Assembly (NCBI RefSeq): GCF_012847335.1
Contig: NZ_JABBDX010000002.1
Span: 248,001 to 312,000 of the forward strand
Length of the DNA stretch: 64,000 nucleotides
Direction of reading: 5' to 3'
Origin: Psychrobacter sp. MF31
GTDB lineage: Bacteria > Pseudomonadota > Gammaproteobacteria > Pseudomonadales > Moraxellaceae
In this document: positions 11,494 to 21,448 of the stretch, piece after piece
Position numbering within the stretch: position 1 is the first letter of the stretch
Layout of the letters: every line of letters begins with the position of its first letter
Notes under the pieces: model-generated
Databases searched by the model: none
The model's input: only the letters and a program-made list of their open reading frames with translations
What the model was told of the DNA's origin: nothing
Translations under genes and position numbers: made by a program

Positions 11494-12510
11494 TTAATAG
11501 CGCTCATTATAATCGCGGACAAAGTTACGCAAGTGCTGCTTGTCTTCTGCTGAAATCGGCTGATTATTTTCATCTAACACTTCAGCATCCAAATCCCGCG
11601 CCATCATTGCCGCCACGCTCATCATGCTGTCAAATCCCATTAAGGCTTCCGGATGCGGCAAAGATAAAAACAGTACCAGTCCAGTATAAGTGTTGGTCGC
11701 GACATTATGCGGATCAAAGGGCGCAATGCCATTTTCAGTCATTCCCATCATGCTAAACCAAAGCATTCCTGTGCCGTCTTTGTTTTGGTAGCGGTGAAAC
11801 ATATTCATCGCCCCAAAGCGCAGACCGTATTTGTCCACGAGCGCCAACAGATCACGACCGCGAATGATGGTCGATAACCGCGTAGGATCAGGATTGGGCA
11901 AAATGGTGATGTTGATATTGTCTTCAGCATTTAACAAAGGTGCGTTTTGATCGTGCTCGGTCGATTGCATTAAGTGCTGATCTAAAATTGGGCTGTTTGC
12001 GGTAAATGCTGACTCACTCGCAGTATCAATCACTGGCATTAAGCTGTCGGTGGCGCTCATTAAACTTGAAAACGCATCGGAATCATCGGTTGACCCGTCT
12101 TGATAGGCTTTAGACAATTGCTCAAATTCAGCCTCATCCGCGCGCGCCTTGGCGTCTTGCCAGCGCAAATAGTCCTCATCTTGAGATTGGGCTGATTTTT
12201 TCGCTTGATTGCTTGAAGATTGGCCTTGATTTGCTTGAGCCTCAGTTGGCGTGTCGTCATCTTCAACAATGGCGTGCAGATATTGACGATCAGGAGCGAT
12301 GGTCGTTTCGCCAGCGACCGCATCATCTAAATCAGGATCATCGACGATACTGCGCTCATGACGCGGGATGATCGGAATGCCATTTTTATCATAACTGACC
12401 GCCTCCATCGTCGCTGACGTTTGGCGGCGCGCCCCGCGAACCACCAAATAAATCCCTGCAATCACGATACAAACAGCAATAGCAATGAAGATAAACTGAA
12501 TGGCGGTCAT
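11494..12510 (-). CDS. zipA: Cell division protein ZipA
   Basis: ZipA tethers FtsZ to the inner membrane at the division site. With the ATG at 12510 (AGGAA 8 nt upstream) the protein has 338 residues. The layout is: a short N-terminal transmembrane anchor (AIQFIFIAIAVCIVIAGIYLVV); a basic RGARRQ stretch; a long acidic Gln/Ser/Asp-rich linker; and the C-terminal FtsZ-binding domain with RGRDLLALVDKYGLRFG, MNMFHRYQNKDGTGML and TGLVLFLSLPHPE. A longer frame to 12579 would add 23 residues before the anchor and lacks a ribosome binding site. It lies between smc and ligA. Confidence 0.93.
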   Translation of the reverse strand: MTAIQFIFIAIAVCIVIAGIYLVVRGARRQTSATMEAVSYDKNGIPIIPRHERSIVDDPDLDDAVAGETTIAPDRQYLHAIVEDDDTPTEAQANQGQSSSNQAKKSAQSQDEDYLRWQDAKARADEAEFEQLSKAYQDGSTDDSDAFSSLMSATDSLMPVIDTASESAFTANSPILDQHLMQSTEHDQNAPLLNAEDNINITILPNPDPTRLSTIIRGRDLLALVDKYGLRFGAMNMFHRYQNKDGTGMLWFSMMGMTENGIAPFDPHNVATNTYTGLVLFLSLPHPEALMGFDSMMSVAAMMARDLDAEVLDENNQPISAEDKQHLRNFVRDYNERY

Positions 12511-12640
12511 GGGCAAATTTCCTGAAACAAGTAAGGGGCAAGAAGGTGATAGTCTAGCATGGCTTCTTGGTATCGTCATCCATTGTCAGCAACGATTTTG
12601 CGCGCCATTTATCAAAGTTAATCAGCTTTCTAACGCTTTT

Positions 12641-15600
12641 TTAGCCCTCAAGATAGTGCTCAGCATCGCTTAAGGTTACGCTCACTTGCGTTGAGATTCC
12701 AGGCTGCGGCATGGTGATGCCTTTGAGCTCATCAGCAATTTGCATCGCAAGCTTATTATGACTGATAAAAATAAACTGAACGTCGCCTGCAAGCTCTTCA
12801 ATAAGGTTGGTAAATCGGGCAACGTTGGCATCATCAAGCGGCGCGTCAACCTCATCAAGAACACAAAATGGCGCCGGATGCTGCTTAAAAATCGCAAAAA
12901 TAAGGCTCAGCGCGGTTAAAGTTTTCTCGCCGCCTGATAACACTGCTAAACGGCTGTTGCGTTTGCCTTTTGGCTGAGCCATTAAGGTCAGCCCCGCCCG
13001 CCAAGCTTCGCGTTTTGACGTATCGGCGGGTAGCTCATCAAGATTTAAGCTCAAGCTTGCCTGACCGCCACCAAAAACTTTAGCAAATAAATTGGCAAGC
13101 TCTGAGTTCACCGCATCAAGCGTTTGTAAAAACAGCGTTTTGGTGGTGTCATCAATGGTTTTAATGGCTTGATTGAGCATTGCAATGCTGCTTTCGATGT
13201 CCTCAATTTGCGTCGTTAACGGCTCAAGGCGCGCGTTAATGTCGCTAAGCTCGGCGGCAGCGGCTAAATTTACCGCGCCAATTTTTAACAGCATATCATT
13301 TAACGCCTTAAGCTCGGTGTTAAGCGCAGCGATTTGTTCAGGTTTTGGGCGGCGCTGATGGGCAATAAAGTCGCTGGTTAAGCTTGCAATACTGACTTTC
13401 AAATTAAGCATATCAATACGCCGGCTGGCATCTAAAAGCCGCTCCTCGCTGACGGCAAGCTGACTTGCGGCAAGGCTTTGCGCTTCCTGCTTGACTTGAT
13501 ATTGCAGCTGTAATTGATCAAGCTCGGTCTTAAATTGGCTGTGCCCGTTTTTAAGGTCAGAAAGCTCCGATTGATATTCCGTTAACGCTTGCAACTCTTC
13601 ATCAAGACTTAACGCTAACTCATTAACTTCACGCTCCAAATTGGGCAATTTTTGCGCAAGGTTGGTAAGCTTTTGCCGCAGTTGCGCTTGATATTGCGCC
13701 GATGTTGTTAAGTCCCGTTGGCGATTTTGCAGCGTGTCATGGTGATGACGAAGCTCAATTTCACTTTTTTGGATGGTAAGTTGCAGCGCTTGATACTCTT
13801 CATCGTTGGCTTTTTGCGCGGTGGTGATTTGCTTGATTTGTGATTGTTGAGCGTCAATGTCAGCGCGGACGTAATTAATCTCAATGTCACTTTCGGCAAG
13901 TTGCGCGTTAATCGTTTCTTGCTTTGCTAACAGACTTTTGGCTAAGCGCTCAATCTCATTTGCCTCAACCTCAAGCCTTGCTTTATCTTGCTGCAAGCGC
14001 TCAAGGTTTGATTTTTGCTGATTTAATTCAAGCTGAGATTGAGTTTGCTGCTGACGCAAATTTTGGTCAGTAAGTTGCAATTGGCTTAACTGACCGCTAA
14101 TTTCATCGATACTAATCGTAAGGCGACCTTCCTCGCGCTGATAGGATTTTATTTTTGCTTGAATATCTTCAATTTGGCTATCAATCAGGTTTAATTCGTC
14201 ATCAAGCGCATTAAGTCTAGTTTCTTGCGACAATCTTTGGGTTAAAAAGTGCTGATTTTCCGCGTCAAGTTTGTCGCGGGTAAAGCGGTTTAACTGAACC
14301 GTACCAAAGCTGCCAATAAGCCAGCCATCTTGGGTAAGCATCAGCGCCGATTTTGGCAACGTGCTTAACATTTCTGACCATTGCGCGGCATCAATTTCTG
14401 ACATTGGCTTTAAGCACAAATAGCCGTTTTGCCAAAGCTGAAGTTTTGGGGCGGCAATCAAGGCGTTTAGGTCAATGAGTGGCTCAGGGATATTTTTAGC
14501 AAGATTATCCTCATTATCCGCCAACAACCAAAGACTATGGCGGATTGATTTTGGGTCATGATTAGCTTGGTAATGCAGCAAATCAGCTAGATATGGCTGC
14601 AAGCTTTGCGCTAAAGCGTCGCTTTTTTCGTTCGTGGTTAGCGCGTGAATCTTGGGTAAAATTTGACTGTCCAAAAACAAGGTCAACCAATAATCAAGCA
14701 CTTCGCTTTGCGATTTTCCTAAATCGGTTAACTTAATTTGCTCGCGAAAAGATGACAAAGCGGTAGCGTTTTGGCTTGATAAAACCGTTTGCGTTGACGA
14801 TGAGGTTAATCCGGTTTCTATTTTCGCGACTTTTTGATGAAGCAATCGATGCAGCGTGTCATACTCACCTGTGAGCTTGGCGCTTTTGGTTTCAAGGGTT
14901 TTGAGCTTGGTTTCCTCTGTTTTAATCATTTGACTAAGCACGCGGTACTCATCAGTTAAGAAGGCTTTTTGTTCACTTAAAGCAAGTTTTTGCTCATGAT
15001 TGCGATCAAGCTGCTGACTGAGCGTTTGCAGCTGCTCGCTTAATGATGATTTTGAGTTCGTTGTTACCGCGTTTTTATCCCAAAGCGTTTGTAAAGCGTC
15101 GTTTTGCTGTTGCCATTTTTGTTGGGCGTTTTTTAGCTGCGACAATGACTGCTCATTTAAGGCTTGGTCTTGCTTGAGCTTTTGGTTGGTTGCAAGCATT
15201 TGATTTAGCGCTGATTGCGCCGTATCCAGCTTTTCTTGTAAGGGCAGTAATTGCGCGTTTTGCTCACGGCGTTTGATGGTCAGCTGATCAAACTTTGGCT
15301 TTAGCTGAGTCAGATGGGCAGACTGTTCTTGATAAGATCGCTCTAGCTGCTCAATATCGCGGCGGGCTTGTTGATGCTGATCATCGGCGCGGGACAATTG
15401 ATGGCGCGATTGCTGCTCAGTATCTTTTAGCGATTGCAAGGTTTGATTGGCTTGTTGATGGTGCAGCTTGATGTCGTGATGCTTATCTTGCGCGTCATCT
15501 TTGAGCCAAGTGACTTGACTGATTTTGTCATCAAGCGTATTTTGTTTGGCTTTAAGCGTTTCGATTTCTGATTGCAGCGCAATCACTTCTTTTGAAATGG

Positions 15601-16366
15601 CATCCAAAGCAAGCTTATTTTCGTGTTGGTGGTGTTTGGCGTGATACCATTCTTGAATGGCAAGTTTTTCTTTGACCGCCTCAATTTGCACGATCAAATC
15701 TTGATAACGCTCAGCGCTGGCAGCTTGTTTGGTAAGGGCTTTTTGCTGACGGCTAAGCTCCGTTTGCAAATCGCTTAACCGAGCTAAATTTTCTTGGGCG
15801 GTGGTGAGCTGCTTTTGAGTTTCCTCACGCCGCGCCTGATAGCGCGATACCCCTGCCGCCTCTTCGATAAACTCACGCAATTGTAGTGGGTTTGAATCCA
15901 CAATGCGCCCAATCATGCCCTGCTCAATGACCGCGTAACTGCGAGCGCCAAGCCCCGTCCCCAAAAATACGTCAATCACATCGCGGCGGCGAGCGCGCGT
16001 GCCATTGATAAAATAATCCGAGCGACCATCAAGATTGATTTGGCGCTTAATGGCAAGCTCATGGTATAAGTTTAGCTCATGTCGGATGCCGTGGGCTTCA
16101 TCTTGCGTGTGCTCAAACACCAGCTCAACGCTTGCTACGCTTTTGGCGGCTTTATCTTGCGTTCCTGCAAAAATCACATCGCTCATCGCACCGCCACGAA
16201 GCTGCTTGGCAGAGGTTTCCCCAAGCACCCAGCGGATGGCGTCAATCACGTTGGACTTGCCGCAGCCGTTGGGACCCACAATCGCGGTGATGCCATGGCG
16301 AAAGCTGAGTGTCGTTGGGTTGGCAAAGGACTTAAATCCTGCCAGTTTTAAAGATTTTAAGCGCAT
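12641..16366 (-). CDS. smc: Chromosome segregation ATPase SMC
   Basis: SMC is the core ATPase of the condensin-like complex that organises and segregates the chromosome. In 1241 residues it shows Walker A (GPNGCGKS, residues 31-38), then a long heptad-rich coiled coil. The flexible hinge lies near the middle (about 500-680, less similar), followed by a second coiled coil. The signature LSGGE is at about 1143-1147 and Walker B VLDEVDAPLDD at about 1169-1179, then a terminal ISHNK. The length is normal. The conserved N-terminus MRLKSLKLAGFKSFANPT fixes the start although there is no clear ribosome binding site. The partner genes scpA and scpB are not in this window. It heads the smc-zipA-ligA order. 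Confidence 0.96.
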   Translation of the reverse strand: MRLKSLKLAGFKSFANPTTLSFRHGITAIVGPNGCGKSNVIDAIRWVLGETSAKQLRGGAMSDVIFAGTQDKAAKSVASVELVFEHTQDEAHGIRHELNLYHELAIKRQINLDGRSDYFINGTRARRRDVIDVFLGTGLGARSYAVIEQGMIGRIVDSNPLQLREFIEEAAGVSRYQARREETQKQLTTAQENLARLSDLQTELSRQQKALTKQAASAERYQDLIVQIEAVKEKLAIQEWYHAKHHQHENKLALDAISKEVIALQSEIETLKAKQNTLDDKISQVTWLKDDAQDKHHDIKLHHQQANQTLQSLKDTEQQSRHQLSRADDQHQQARRDIEQLERSYQEQSAHLTQLKPKFDQLTIKRREQNAQLLPLQEKLDTAQSALNQMLATNQKLKQDQALNEQSLSQLKNAQQKWQQQNDALQTLWDKNAVTTNSKSSLSEQLQTLSQQLDRNHEQKLALSEQKAFLTDEYRVLSQMIKTEETKLKTLETKSAKLTGEYDTLHRLLHQKVAKIETGLTSSSTQTVLSSQNATALSSFREQIKLTDLGKSQSEVLDYWLTLFLDSQILPKIHALTTNEKSDALAQSLQPYLADLLHYQANHDPKSIRHSLWLLADNEDNLAKNIPEPLIDLNALIAAPKLQLWQNGYLCLKPMSEIDAAQWSEMLSTLPKSALMLTQDGWLIGSFGTVQLNRFTRDKLDAENQHFLTQRLSQETRLNALDDELNLIDSQIEDIQAKIKSYQREEGRLTISIDEISGQLSQLQLTDQNLRQQQTQSQLELNQQKSNLERLQQDKARLEVEANEIERLAKSLLAKQETINAQLAESDIEINYVRADIDAQQSQIKQITTAQKANDEEYQALQLTIQKSEIELRHHHDTLQNRQRDLTTSAQYQAQLRQKLTNLAQKLPNLEREVNELALSLDEELQALTEYQSELSDLKNGHSQFKTELDQLQLQYQVKQEAQSLAASQLAVSEERLLDASRRIDMLNLKVSIASLTSDFIAHQRRPKPEQIAALNTELKALNDMLLKIGAVNLAAAAELSDINARLEPLTTQIEDIESSIAMLNQAIKTIDDTTKTLFLQTLDAVNSELANLFAKVFGGGQASLSLNLDELPADTSKREAWRAGLTLMAQPKGKRNSRLAVLSGGEKTLTALSLIFAIFKQHPAPFCVLDEVDAPLDDANVARFTNLIEELAGDVQFIFISHNKLAMQIADELKGITMPQPGISTQVSVTLSDAEHYLEG

Positions 16367-16439
16367 GAGGGTAAAAGCTTTTGAATACGAAAGCAGCTAT
16401 TTTACCTGAAAATGACCACTGTTTTCACTTGCAGCTTGT

Positions 16440-17243
16440 TTAAAACACCCCAAGACCACTTAACGTCAACTGAGCGCCAACAAACATGAGCAGCACCCCA
16501 AAGGCGCGCTTAAGCGTCGCCGCAGGCAACTGGTGGGCAAGCTTGGCACCAACTTTTGCCATCACAAAGCTGACCACGGAAATGCACAAAAATGCCGGAA
16601 CGTGAACAAAGCCGATCGCCTCTTTAGGCAAGTTTTGGACGTGTTGACCAAACCAAGCAAAGCCAATTGCCCCCGCCACCGCAATCGGCAGACCGCAAGC
16701 TGCTGCTGTGCCAACCGATTGCTTCATCGACAGTCCCGCCCAATTTAAAAAGGGTACAGTCAAACTGCCGCCGCCAATCCCAAAGATGGACGACGCCAAA
16801 CCGATCCCCGTTCCTGCGCCAAACTGAACGCCTGAGGAGGGTAACGGCTTGCCAAGCTGCTCTTTGTTAGAAAAAAACAGCATTTTAATCGCCATCAAAA
16901 TCGCGCCAATCCCAATGATGGCTTGCAGCGCTTGACCGTCGATTTTTTCGGCAACGGCTGCGCCAACCAAACTGCCAATGACCAGCCCTGCGCCCATCAC
17001 CCGCCAAATGTCCCAACGCACGCCGCCGCGCTTATTGTGCGCCATCATTGAGCTGATTGAGGTGATGATAATCGTCGCAAGGGACGTGCCAACCGCCATA
17101 TGCGTGACCACGTCGGGGGAGAAATGATACGCGGTAAAAATCCAAACCAAAACCGGAACAATAATCAAGCCGCCGCCGACCCCAAATAGCCCCGCGCACG
17201 TTCCGGCAAACGCCCCTGCTATCACAAACCACAGATAAATCAT
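16440..17243 (-). CDS. TSUP family (TauE/SafE) permease
   Basis: This is a 267-residue inner-membrane protein of the sulfite exporter TauE/SafE family, with about eight hydrophobic segments and two related halves. Each half opens with the glycine motif of the family: GTCAGLFGVGGGLIIVPVL near residue 15 and LASSIFGIGGGSLTVPFL near 150. Members move small sulfur-containing or carboxylate anions, and the substrate here cannot be told. A ribosome binding site (AGGG) lies 7 nt before the ATG at 17243. It is transcribed toward smc, separated by 73 nt, and divergent from birA. Confidence 0.88.
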   Translation of the reverse strand: MIYLWFVIAGAFAGTCAGLFGVGGGLIIVPVLVWIFTAYHFSPDVVTHMAVGTSLATIIITSISSMMAHNKRGGVRWDIWRVMGAGLVIGSLVGAAVAEKIDGQALQAIIGIGAILMAIKMLFFSNKEQLGKPLPSSGVQFGAGTGIGLASSIFGIGGGSLTVPFLNWAGLSMKQSVGTAAACGLPIAVAGAIGFAWFGQHVQNLPKEAIGFVHVPAFLCISVVSFVMAKVGAKLAHQLPAATLKRAFGVLLMFVGAQLTLSGLGVF

Positions 17244-17374
17244 TAATTACCCTACCCTTTATCCCTCTTTTTTTTTATCATAACACCAGCATTTGGCAAG
17301 CATCACAATCCTTTGAGTCACCCGCCAAATTTGACGAATAACCTTTTAGTATAGCAAACATTTTAATCAACATA

Positions 17375-18358
17375 ATGAATAAGCTTATGCCGACCAATGC
17401 TGCGCTCTTATCCAAGCTCCACCACCGCCACTTTGAGGATTGTCCCTCGACCAACACTAAGCTGATTAATGATGTTAAATCAGCTGCTCTTGACGCCAAA
17501 GCGCTGCATCTGTTAACCGCAAGTCGCCAATCTGCTGGTCGCGGTCAACGAACGCGATCATGGCAATCGCCTGTTGGTAATGTTTATTTGTCGCTTTATC
17601 ATCCGATCACCATGCCAGTTAGCGGCTTGTTGTCATTAATCGTCGGTCGGCGCTTGGTTGACATGCCAGTTATCCAAACCTTAAACCAACAACTTTTAGC
17701 GCAAAATTTAATCCCCATTCAAGTCAAATGGGCAAATGACTTGGGCTACTATCAATCCGATCAATCCATTCAAGAACAGTCGCCAACAATCAATAACGCT
17801 GATAATATTTTATATTTTAACAAGCTTGCCGGAATATTAATTGAGCCCGTTTGGCAACAAGGAAAAATGCTTGGCGTCGTGATTGGCGTTGGGCTGAACG
17901 TTAAAGCCACGCCCAAGCTAAACGACAATAACCGCGAGGGCATGAGTTATCACGCGCTAAGTCTTGCGGATATTACGGCGTTACTGGAAAAAAATTGCCA
18001 AAACCACGGTGAAAAAAACTCAAAAAACAGCATTAATTTGCCAAGTTTAAATGAGCTTTACCAGCAAATCAGCCAAGCCCTTATCCATGCCGTTGCTAAC
18101 TTTGAGCAATTGGTTATTGAACAAAATCAAAGTCAGTCGCCAAAAACTTACGATTTTTTGCAAAAATTTAATCAAGTTGACGCGCTGCGAGGTAAATCAG
18201 TAATTATCAACCAAGACAGCGCTTGGGGTAATAGTGAAACCAGCCAAACCATGAGCGGAAAAGTTATTGGCATTGATGGCAATGGCTGTTTGCAATTGCA
18301 GCGCGATGACGGTAAGATTTGCGCGATTTTTACCGGAACGATTGATGTGATGGGCTAA
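17375..18358 (+). CDS. birA: Biotin-[acetyl-CoA-carboxylase] ligase, class I (no DNA-binding domain)
   Basis: BirA activates biotin with ATP and attaches it to the biotin carboxyl carrier protein. The catalytic motif GRGQRTRSW lies at residues 55-63 and the KWANDL motif, with catalytic lysine K118, at 118-123. LAGILIEP and GVVIGVGLNV follow, with a C-terminal beta-barrel (GKVIGIDGNGCLQLQRDDG). The protein starts directly in the catalytic domain, so the winged-helix repressor part found in E. coli BirA is absent and it should not repress bio genes. It is nevertheless 327 residues long because of several Gln/Asn-rich inserts (about 127-145, 205-222, 243-252). The start at 17375 or 17387 is undecided. 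coaX follows 60-70 nt downstream, a common pairing. Confidence 0.92.
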   Translation: MNKLMPTNAALLSKLHHRHFEDCPSTNTKLINDVKSAALDAKALHLLTASRQSAGRGQRTRSWQSPVGNVYLSLYHPITMPVSGLLSLIVGRRLVDMPVIQTLNQQLLAQNLIPIQVKWANDLGYYQSDQSIQEQSPTINNADNILYFNKLAGILIEPVWQQGKMLGVVIGVGLNVKATPKLNDNNREGMSYHALSLADITALLEKNCQNHGEKNSKNSINLPSLNELYQQISQALIHAVANFEQLVIEQNQSQSPKTYDFLQKFNQVDALRGKSVIINQDSAWGNSETSQTMSGKVIGIDGNGCLQLQRDDGKICAIFTGTIDVMG

Positions 18359-18426
18359 TTTTTTAATGAAAACGTCAGCCAATCATTCGCCTAAAAAAGT
18401 GCTCACCAAACCCTAAAAGGATGCCT

Positions 18427-19152
18427 ATGCTTTGGCTTGACCTTGGTAATACCCGTTTAAAATACTGGCTGACCGATGAGCTTGGGCAAATCATTGCTCA
18501 TGATGCCAAGCAGCATTTGCAAGCGCCAACCGAGCTTTTAATGGGGCTGACCGACCGCTTTGAGCAGTTTGCGCCAAGCTTTATTGGGATTTCTTCGGTT
18601 TTGGGCGAAGCGCTGAACGTTCAGGTTGCCAAAACCTTAAGTCGACTTAACATCGCCTTTGAGTTTGTCCATGTCGATGCCAAGCATCCGCTGATGACCA
18701 GCCGTTATGATGCCAATCAGTTGGGCTGCGACCGCTGGCTACAAATGCTCGGCGCCGTGGACAAATCCAAACGCCAATGCGTCATCGGCTGCGGAACGGC
18801 AGTGACCATTGATTTGATTGATCATGCGGAGCATTTGGGCGGTTATATTTTTCCCAATATTTATCTTCAGCGTGAGTCGCTATTTTCAGGAACCAAGCAA
18901 ATTACCATTTCAAACGGCACGTTTGACAGCATTAGCGAGGGCACAACAACGCAAGACGCGGTTCATCGCGGGATTTTGTTGTCCATCGTTGGCGCGATTA
19001 ATGAAATCAGCAACCGCCATCCCAATTTTGAACTCATCGTTACGGGCGGTGATGCCAATATTATCGCTCAGCATATCAACCGACCGGTTCGTATCCGTCA
19101 CGATTTGATGCTAAACGGCTTGGCGCGCTACTTTGAGCAGCAATCGCCTTAG
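18427..19152 (+). CDS. coaX: Type III pantothenate kinase
   Basis: CoaX phosphorylates pantothenate in the first step of coenzyme A synthesis. It is an ASKHA-fold enzyme that does not use the CoaA scaffold and is not strongly feedback-inhibited. The motifs seen are LDLGNTRLKYW at the N-terminus (phosphate 1), LGCDRWLQMLGA, VIGCGTAVTIDLID, and GGYIFPN. The ATG at 18427 gives good spacing (6 nt) from AAAGG, and the ATG at 18421 touches that site. The length of 241 is normal. It is probably co-transcribed with birA. With coaD at 1278, two CoA-pathway genes are present. Confidence 0.93.
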   Translation: MLWLDLGNTRLKYWLTDELGQIIAHDAKQHLQAPTELLMGLTDRFEQFAPSFIGISSVLGEALNVQVAKTLSRLNIAFEFVHVDAKHPLMTSRYDANQLGCDRWLQMLGAVDKSKRQCVIGCGTAVTIDLIDHAEHLGGYIFPNIYLQRESLFSGTKQITISNGTFDSISEGTTTQDAVHRGILLSIVGAINEISNRHPNFELIVTGGDANIIAQHINRPVRIRHDLMLNGLARYFEQQSP

Positions 19153-19179
19153 CCGATTTTAAGAATATTTTATGAATAG

Positions 19180-20358
19180 TTAAGCTAAAACTGGCGCTTT
19201 GATGGTCACGCCAGCTTGGATTTTGCCGTCATCATCAAGCAGTTCCATCACCAGCTCATCATCAGTTTCAGTTTTGATTTGCCAATTGCCGCTTGCCGTT
19301 GGGATTCCAGTTGCCATGACCGAAATGGCTTTATTTTTTAAGCGGATCATTGGCGGCTTGTGCTCATAGCCTGAATGCTCAAATCCTAAAATATCATCCG
19401 CAATGGTCGCCGCTTGAGCGCGCAGTGGCGCCACGTAACGACAAGGCACGCCGTTAATCGACATACAATCGCCAATGGCATAAATATTTCGGGTACTGGT
19501 TCGCAGCGTTGGCGCATCAACTTTGATGCCAGTTCGGGTATCAAAGTCAATATTGGCAGCCGTTGGCAGCAATTTGTCTACGGTAAGACCAGTGCTTGCA
19601 ATCACATGATCGGCGATAAAGGATTTTTCCTTACCCCCCAACTGATAACTGATCTCAAGCGTGCCGTCGTCATTTTTAATCACATCCATCACTTGAGCGC
19701 CGCCCAAAAACTCAATCCCTTGAGACTTAATGGCATTTGCAATTCGCGCGGTTGCAGCTTCTGGCAGCATTTGCGCAAGCGGTGCTTGGTTAATATCCAT
19801 TAAAGTGACGCGATGACCCGCTTTTAGCAAATCTTCAGCAATTTCTGTACCGACCATGCCCGCGCCAACGATTGCCACGCGCTGAGCCTCGCCTTGCAAT
19901 TGCTCTTGTAATTGCCCAAAGCGCTCAATGTGGTTGACGTGCCAAACCAACTCTTCGGGCAAGCTTTTTGGAAAAATCGGATGCGCGCCCATGGCAAGCA
20001 CCAATTTGCCATAAGTTAGCGCCGCATAACCGGTATTTGCCGGATCAGATCGCGTGGTAGAAATCAGCTGCAATTGCTGTGATTTGGCATCAATATCAGT
20101 CACAGACGTGTTCGCCATCAAGGTAATATTGGCAGCTTTTGCCGCATCCATCCCTGACGCGCGAACCAAATCCGCCACGCGTTTGTTTTGGCTGATTGCC
20201 ATTGTCAGCATCGGCTTATGATAGCGATCGCCGTTATCGCTTGTGATTAAGGTGATCGGAACGTCCTGATCTTTACTACGAATCGCGTCAATCACGTGCC
20301 AGCCTGCAAGCCCTGCCCCGATAATAACGATAGAATTTGATGGCAACTCTGTACTCAT
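19180..20358 (-). CDS. rubB: Rubredoxin-NAD(+) reductase-type flavoprotein
   Basis: This is an FAD-dependent pyridine-nucleotide reductase of 392 residues, matching the RubB/AlkT type of Acinetobacter in length and layout. An FAD-binding Rossmann motif lies at residues 11-21 (VIIGAGLAGWH). A second GxGxxG for NAD(P)H lies in VAIVGAGMVGTEIAEDL near 165, and the C-terminal FAD motif NIYAIGDC near 290. RubB reduces rubredoxin, which passes electrons to an alkane hydroxylase or to oxidative-stress proteins. No rubredoxin gene is next to it, so the partner is inferred. A GGAG site precedes the ATG at 20358. It is convergent with coaX with 27 nt between stops. Confidence 0.85.
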   Translation of the reverse strand: MSTELPSNSIVIIGAGLAGWHVIDAIRSKDQDVPITLITSDNGDRYHKPMLTMAISQNKRVADLVRASGMDAAKAANITLMANTSVTDIDAKSQQLQLISTTRSDPANTGYAALTYGKLVLAMGAHPIFPKSLPEELVWHVNHIERFGQLQEQLQGEAQRVAIVGAGMVGTEIAEDLLKAGHRVTLMDINQAPLAQMLPEAATARIANAIKSQGIEFLGGAQVMDVIKNDDGTLEISYQLGGKEKSFIADHVIASTGLTVDKLLPTAANIDFDTRTGIKVDAPTLRTSTRNIYAIGDCMSINGVPCRYVAPLRAQAATIADDILGFEHSGYEHKPPMIRLKNKAISVMATGIPTASGNWQIKTETDDELVMELLDDDGKIQAGVTIKAPVLA

Positions 20359-20515
20359 GACGACTCCAACTCAAAATCACAAACGAAAAATAAATTTTAA
20401 AACAGCTTTTAAAAAACCAGCCTTAAGCATTGTAGCAGCAAATTACCTCTACTCAAAAAATCATGGTCAATTTTGCTACTTTACAAAAAGCTTGATGACC
20501 ATATTAAAAATCACC

Positions 20516-21370
20516 TTAATGATTTAAAATTTTGGATAAAAACGCCTGCGCGCGATCACTTTTCGCCCCAGCAAAAAACTCATCTTTGCTACAGTTCTCA
20601 ACGATATGACCTTCATCCATAAAGATAATTCGGTTGGCAACTTGACTTGCAAAGCCCATTTCGTGAGTCACGCACATCATGGTCATGCCCTCGCGAGCAA
20701 GCTCAATCATCACATCAAGCACTTCTTGGATCATTTCAGGATCAAGCGCTGAGGTCGGCTCATCAAACAGCATCGCCACCGGATTCATCGACAAGGCACG
20801 AGCAATGGCTACGCGCTGCTGCTGACCACCAGAGAGTTCTGCCGGATATTTGGGCGCTTGCGCGGACAGCCCCACGCGATCCAAATAGCTCATGGCTTTT
20901 TGTTTGGCATCCCCCTCTTTGCGACCTAATACCTTAATTTGCGCGACGGTTAAATTGTCCAAAATGGTCAAATGCGGAAACAATTCAAAATGCTGAAACA
21001 CCATGCCCACTTGGCTACGAAGCTTGGGCAAGTTGGTTTTGGGATCACCAACCGACACACCATTGACCAAAATCTGACCTTTTTGAAACGGCTCAAGACC
21101 ATTGACGGTTTTAATCAAGGTCGATTTTCCGCTTCCAGAAGGTCCACAAACCACCACCACATCGCCTTTATGAACGTGAGCGGTACAGTTGGTCAGCACT
21201 TGAAAATTACCATACCATTTGCTGACCTCGCTCATTTTAATGACGATCTCATCGCTGGCATGACCGTTGTTGGTCACCAAACCACCAAATTCATTAATAA
21301 ACGTATCTTTATCATTTAAATCAAGGTTATTAACGCCACTGCTGATATTATTTGTTGTCGTATTTTCCAT
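20516..21370 (-). CDS. gltL: Glutamate/aspartate ABC transporter, ATP-binding protein
   Basis: This is the ATPase of a polar amino-acid importer. It has Walker A GPSGSGKST, Q-loop FQHFELFPH, signature [15 protein letters not shown], Walker [15 protein letters not shown], and H-loop VTHEMGF. The close match to GltL/AotP, together with the gltI-J-K order upstream, indicates acidic amino-acid uptake. The ATG at 21370 has AGGG about 10 nt upstream. A further ATG at 21421 would add 17 residues. Even the shorter form has an unusual N-terminal extension of about 45 residues, Asn/Asp-rich, before the first ABC strand (IVIKMSEVSKWYG). It is the last gene of the gltIJKL unit. Confidence 0.92.
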   Translation of the reverse strand: MENTTTNNISSGVNNLDLNDKDTFINEFGGLVTNNGHASDEIVIKMSEVSKWYGNFQVLTNCTAHVHKGDVVVVCGPSGSGKSTLIKTVNGLEPFQKGQILVNGVSVGDPKTNLPKLRSQVGMVFQHFELFPHLTILDNLTVAQIKVLGRKEGDAKQKAMSYLDRVGLSAQAPKYPAELSGGQQQRVAIARALSMNPVAMLFDEPTSALDPEMIQEVLDVMIELAREGMTMMCVTHEMGFASQVANRIIFMDEGHIVENCSKDEFFAGAKSDRAQAFLSKILNH

Positions 21371-21448
21371 AATTTTTTGCCCTATATTGTCAAGCGTTGC
21401 TGACTTATGTTGCACCATCACTTTTGCATCATGAACATTGGATCGCGG

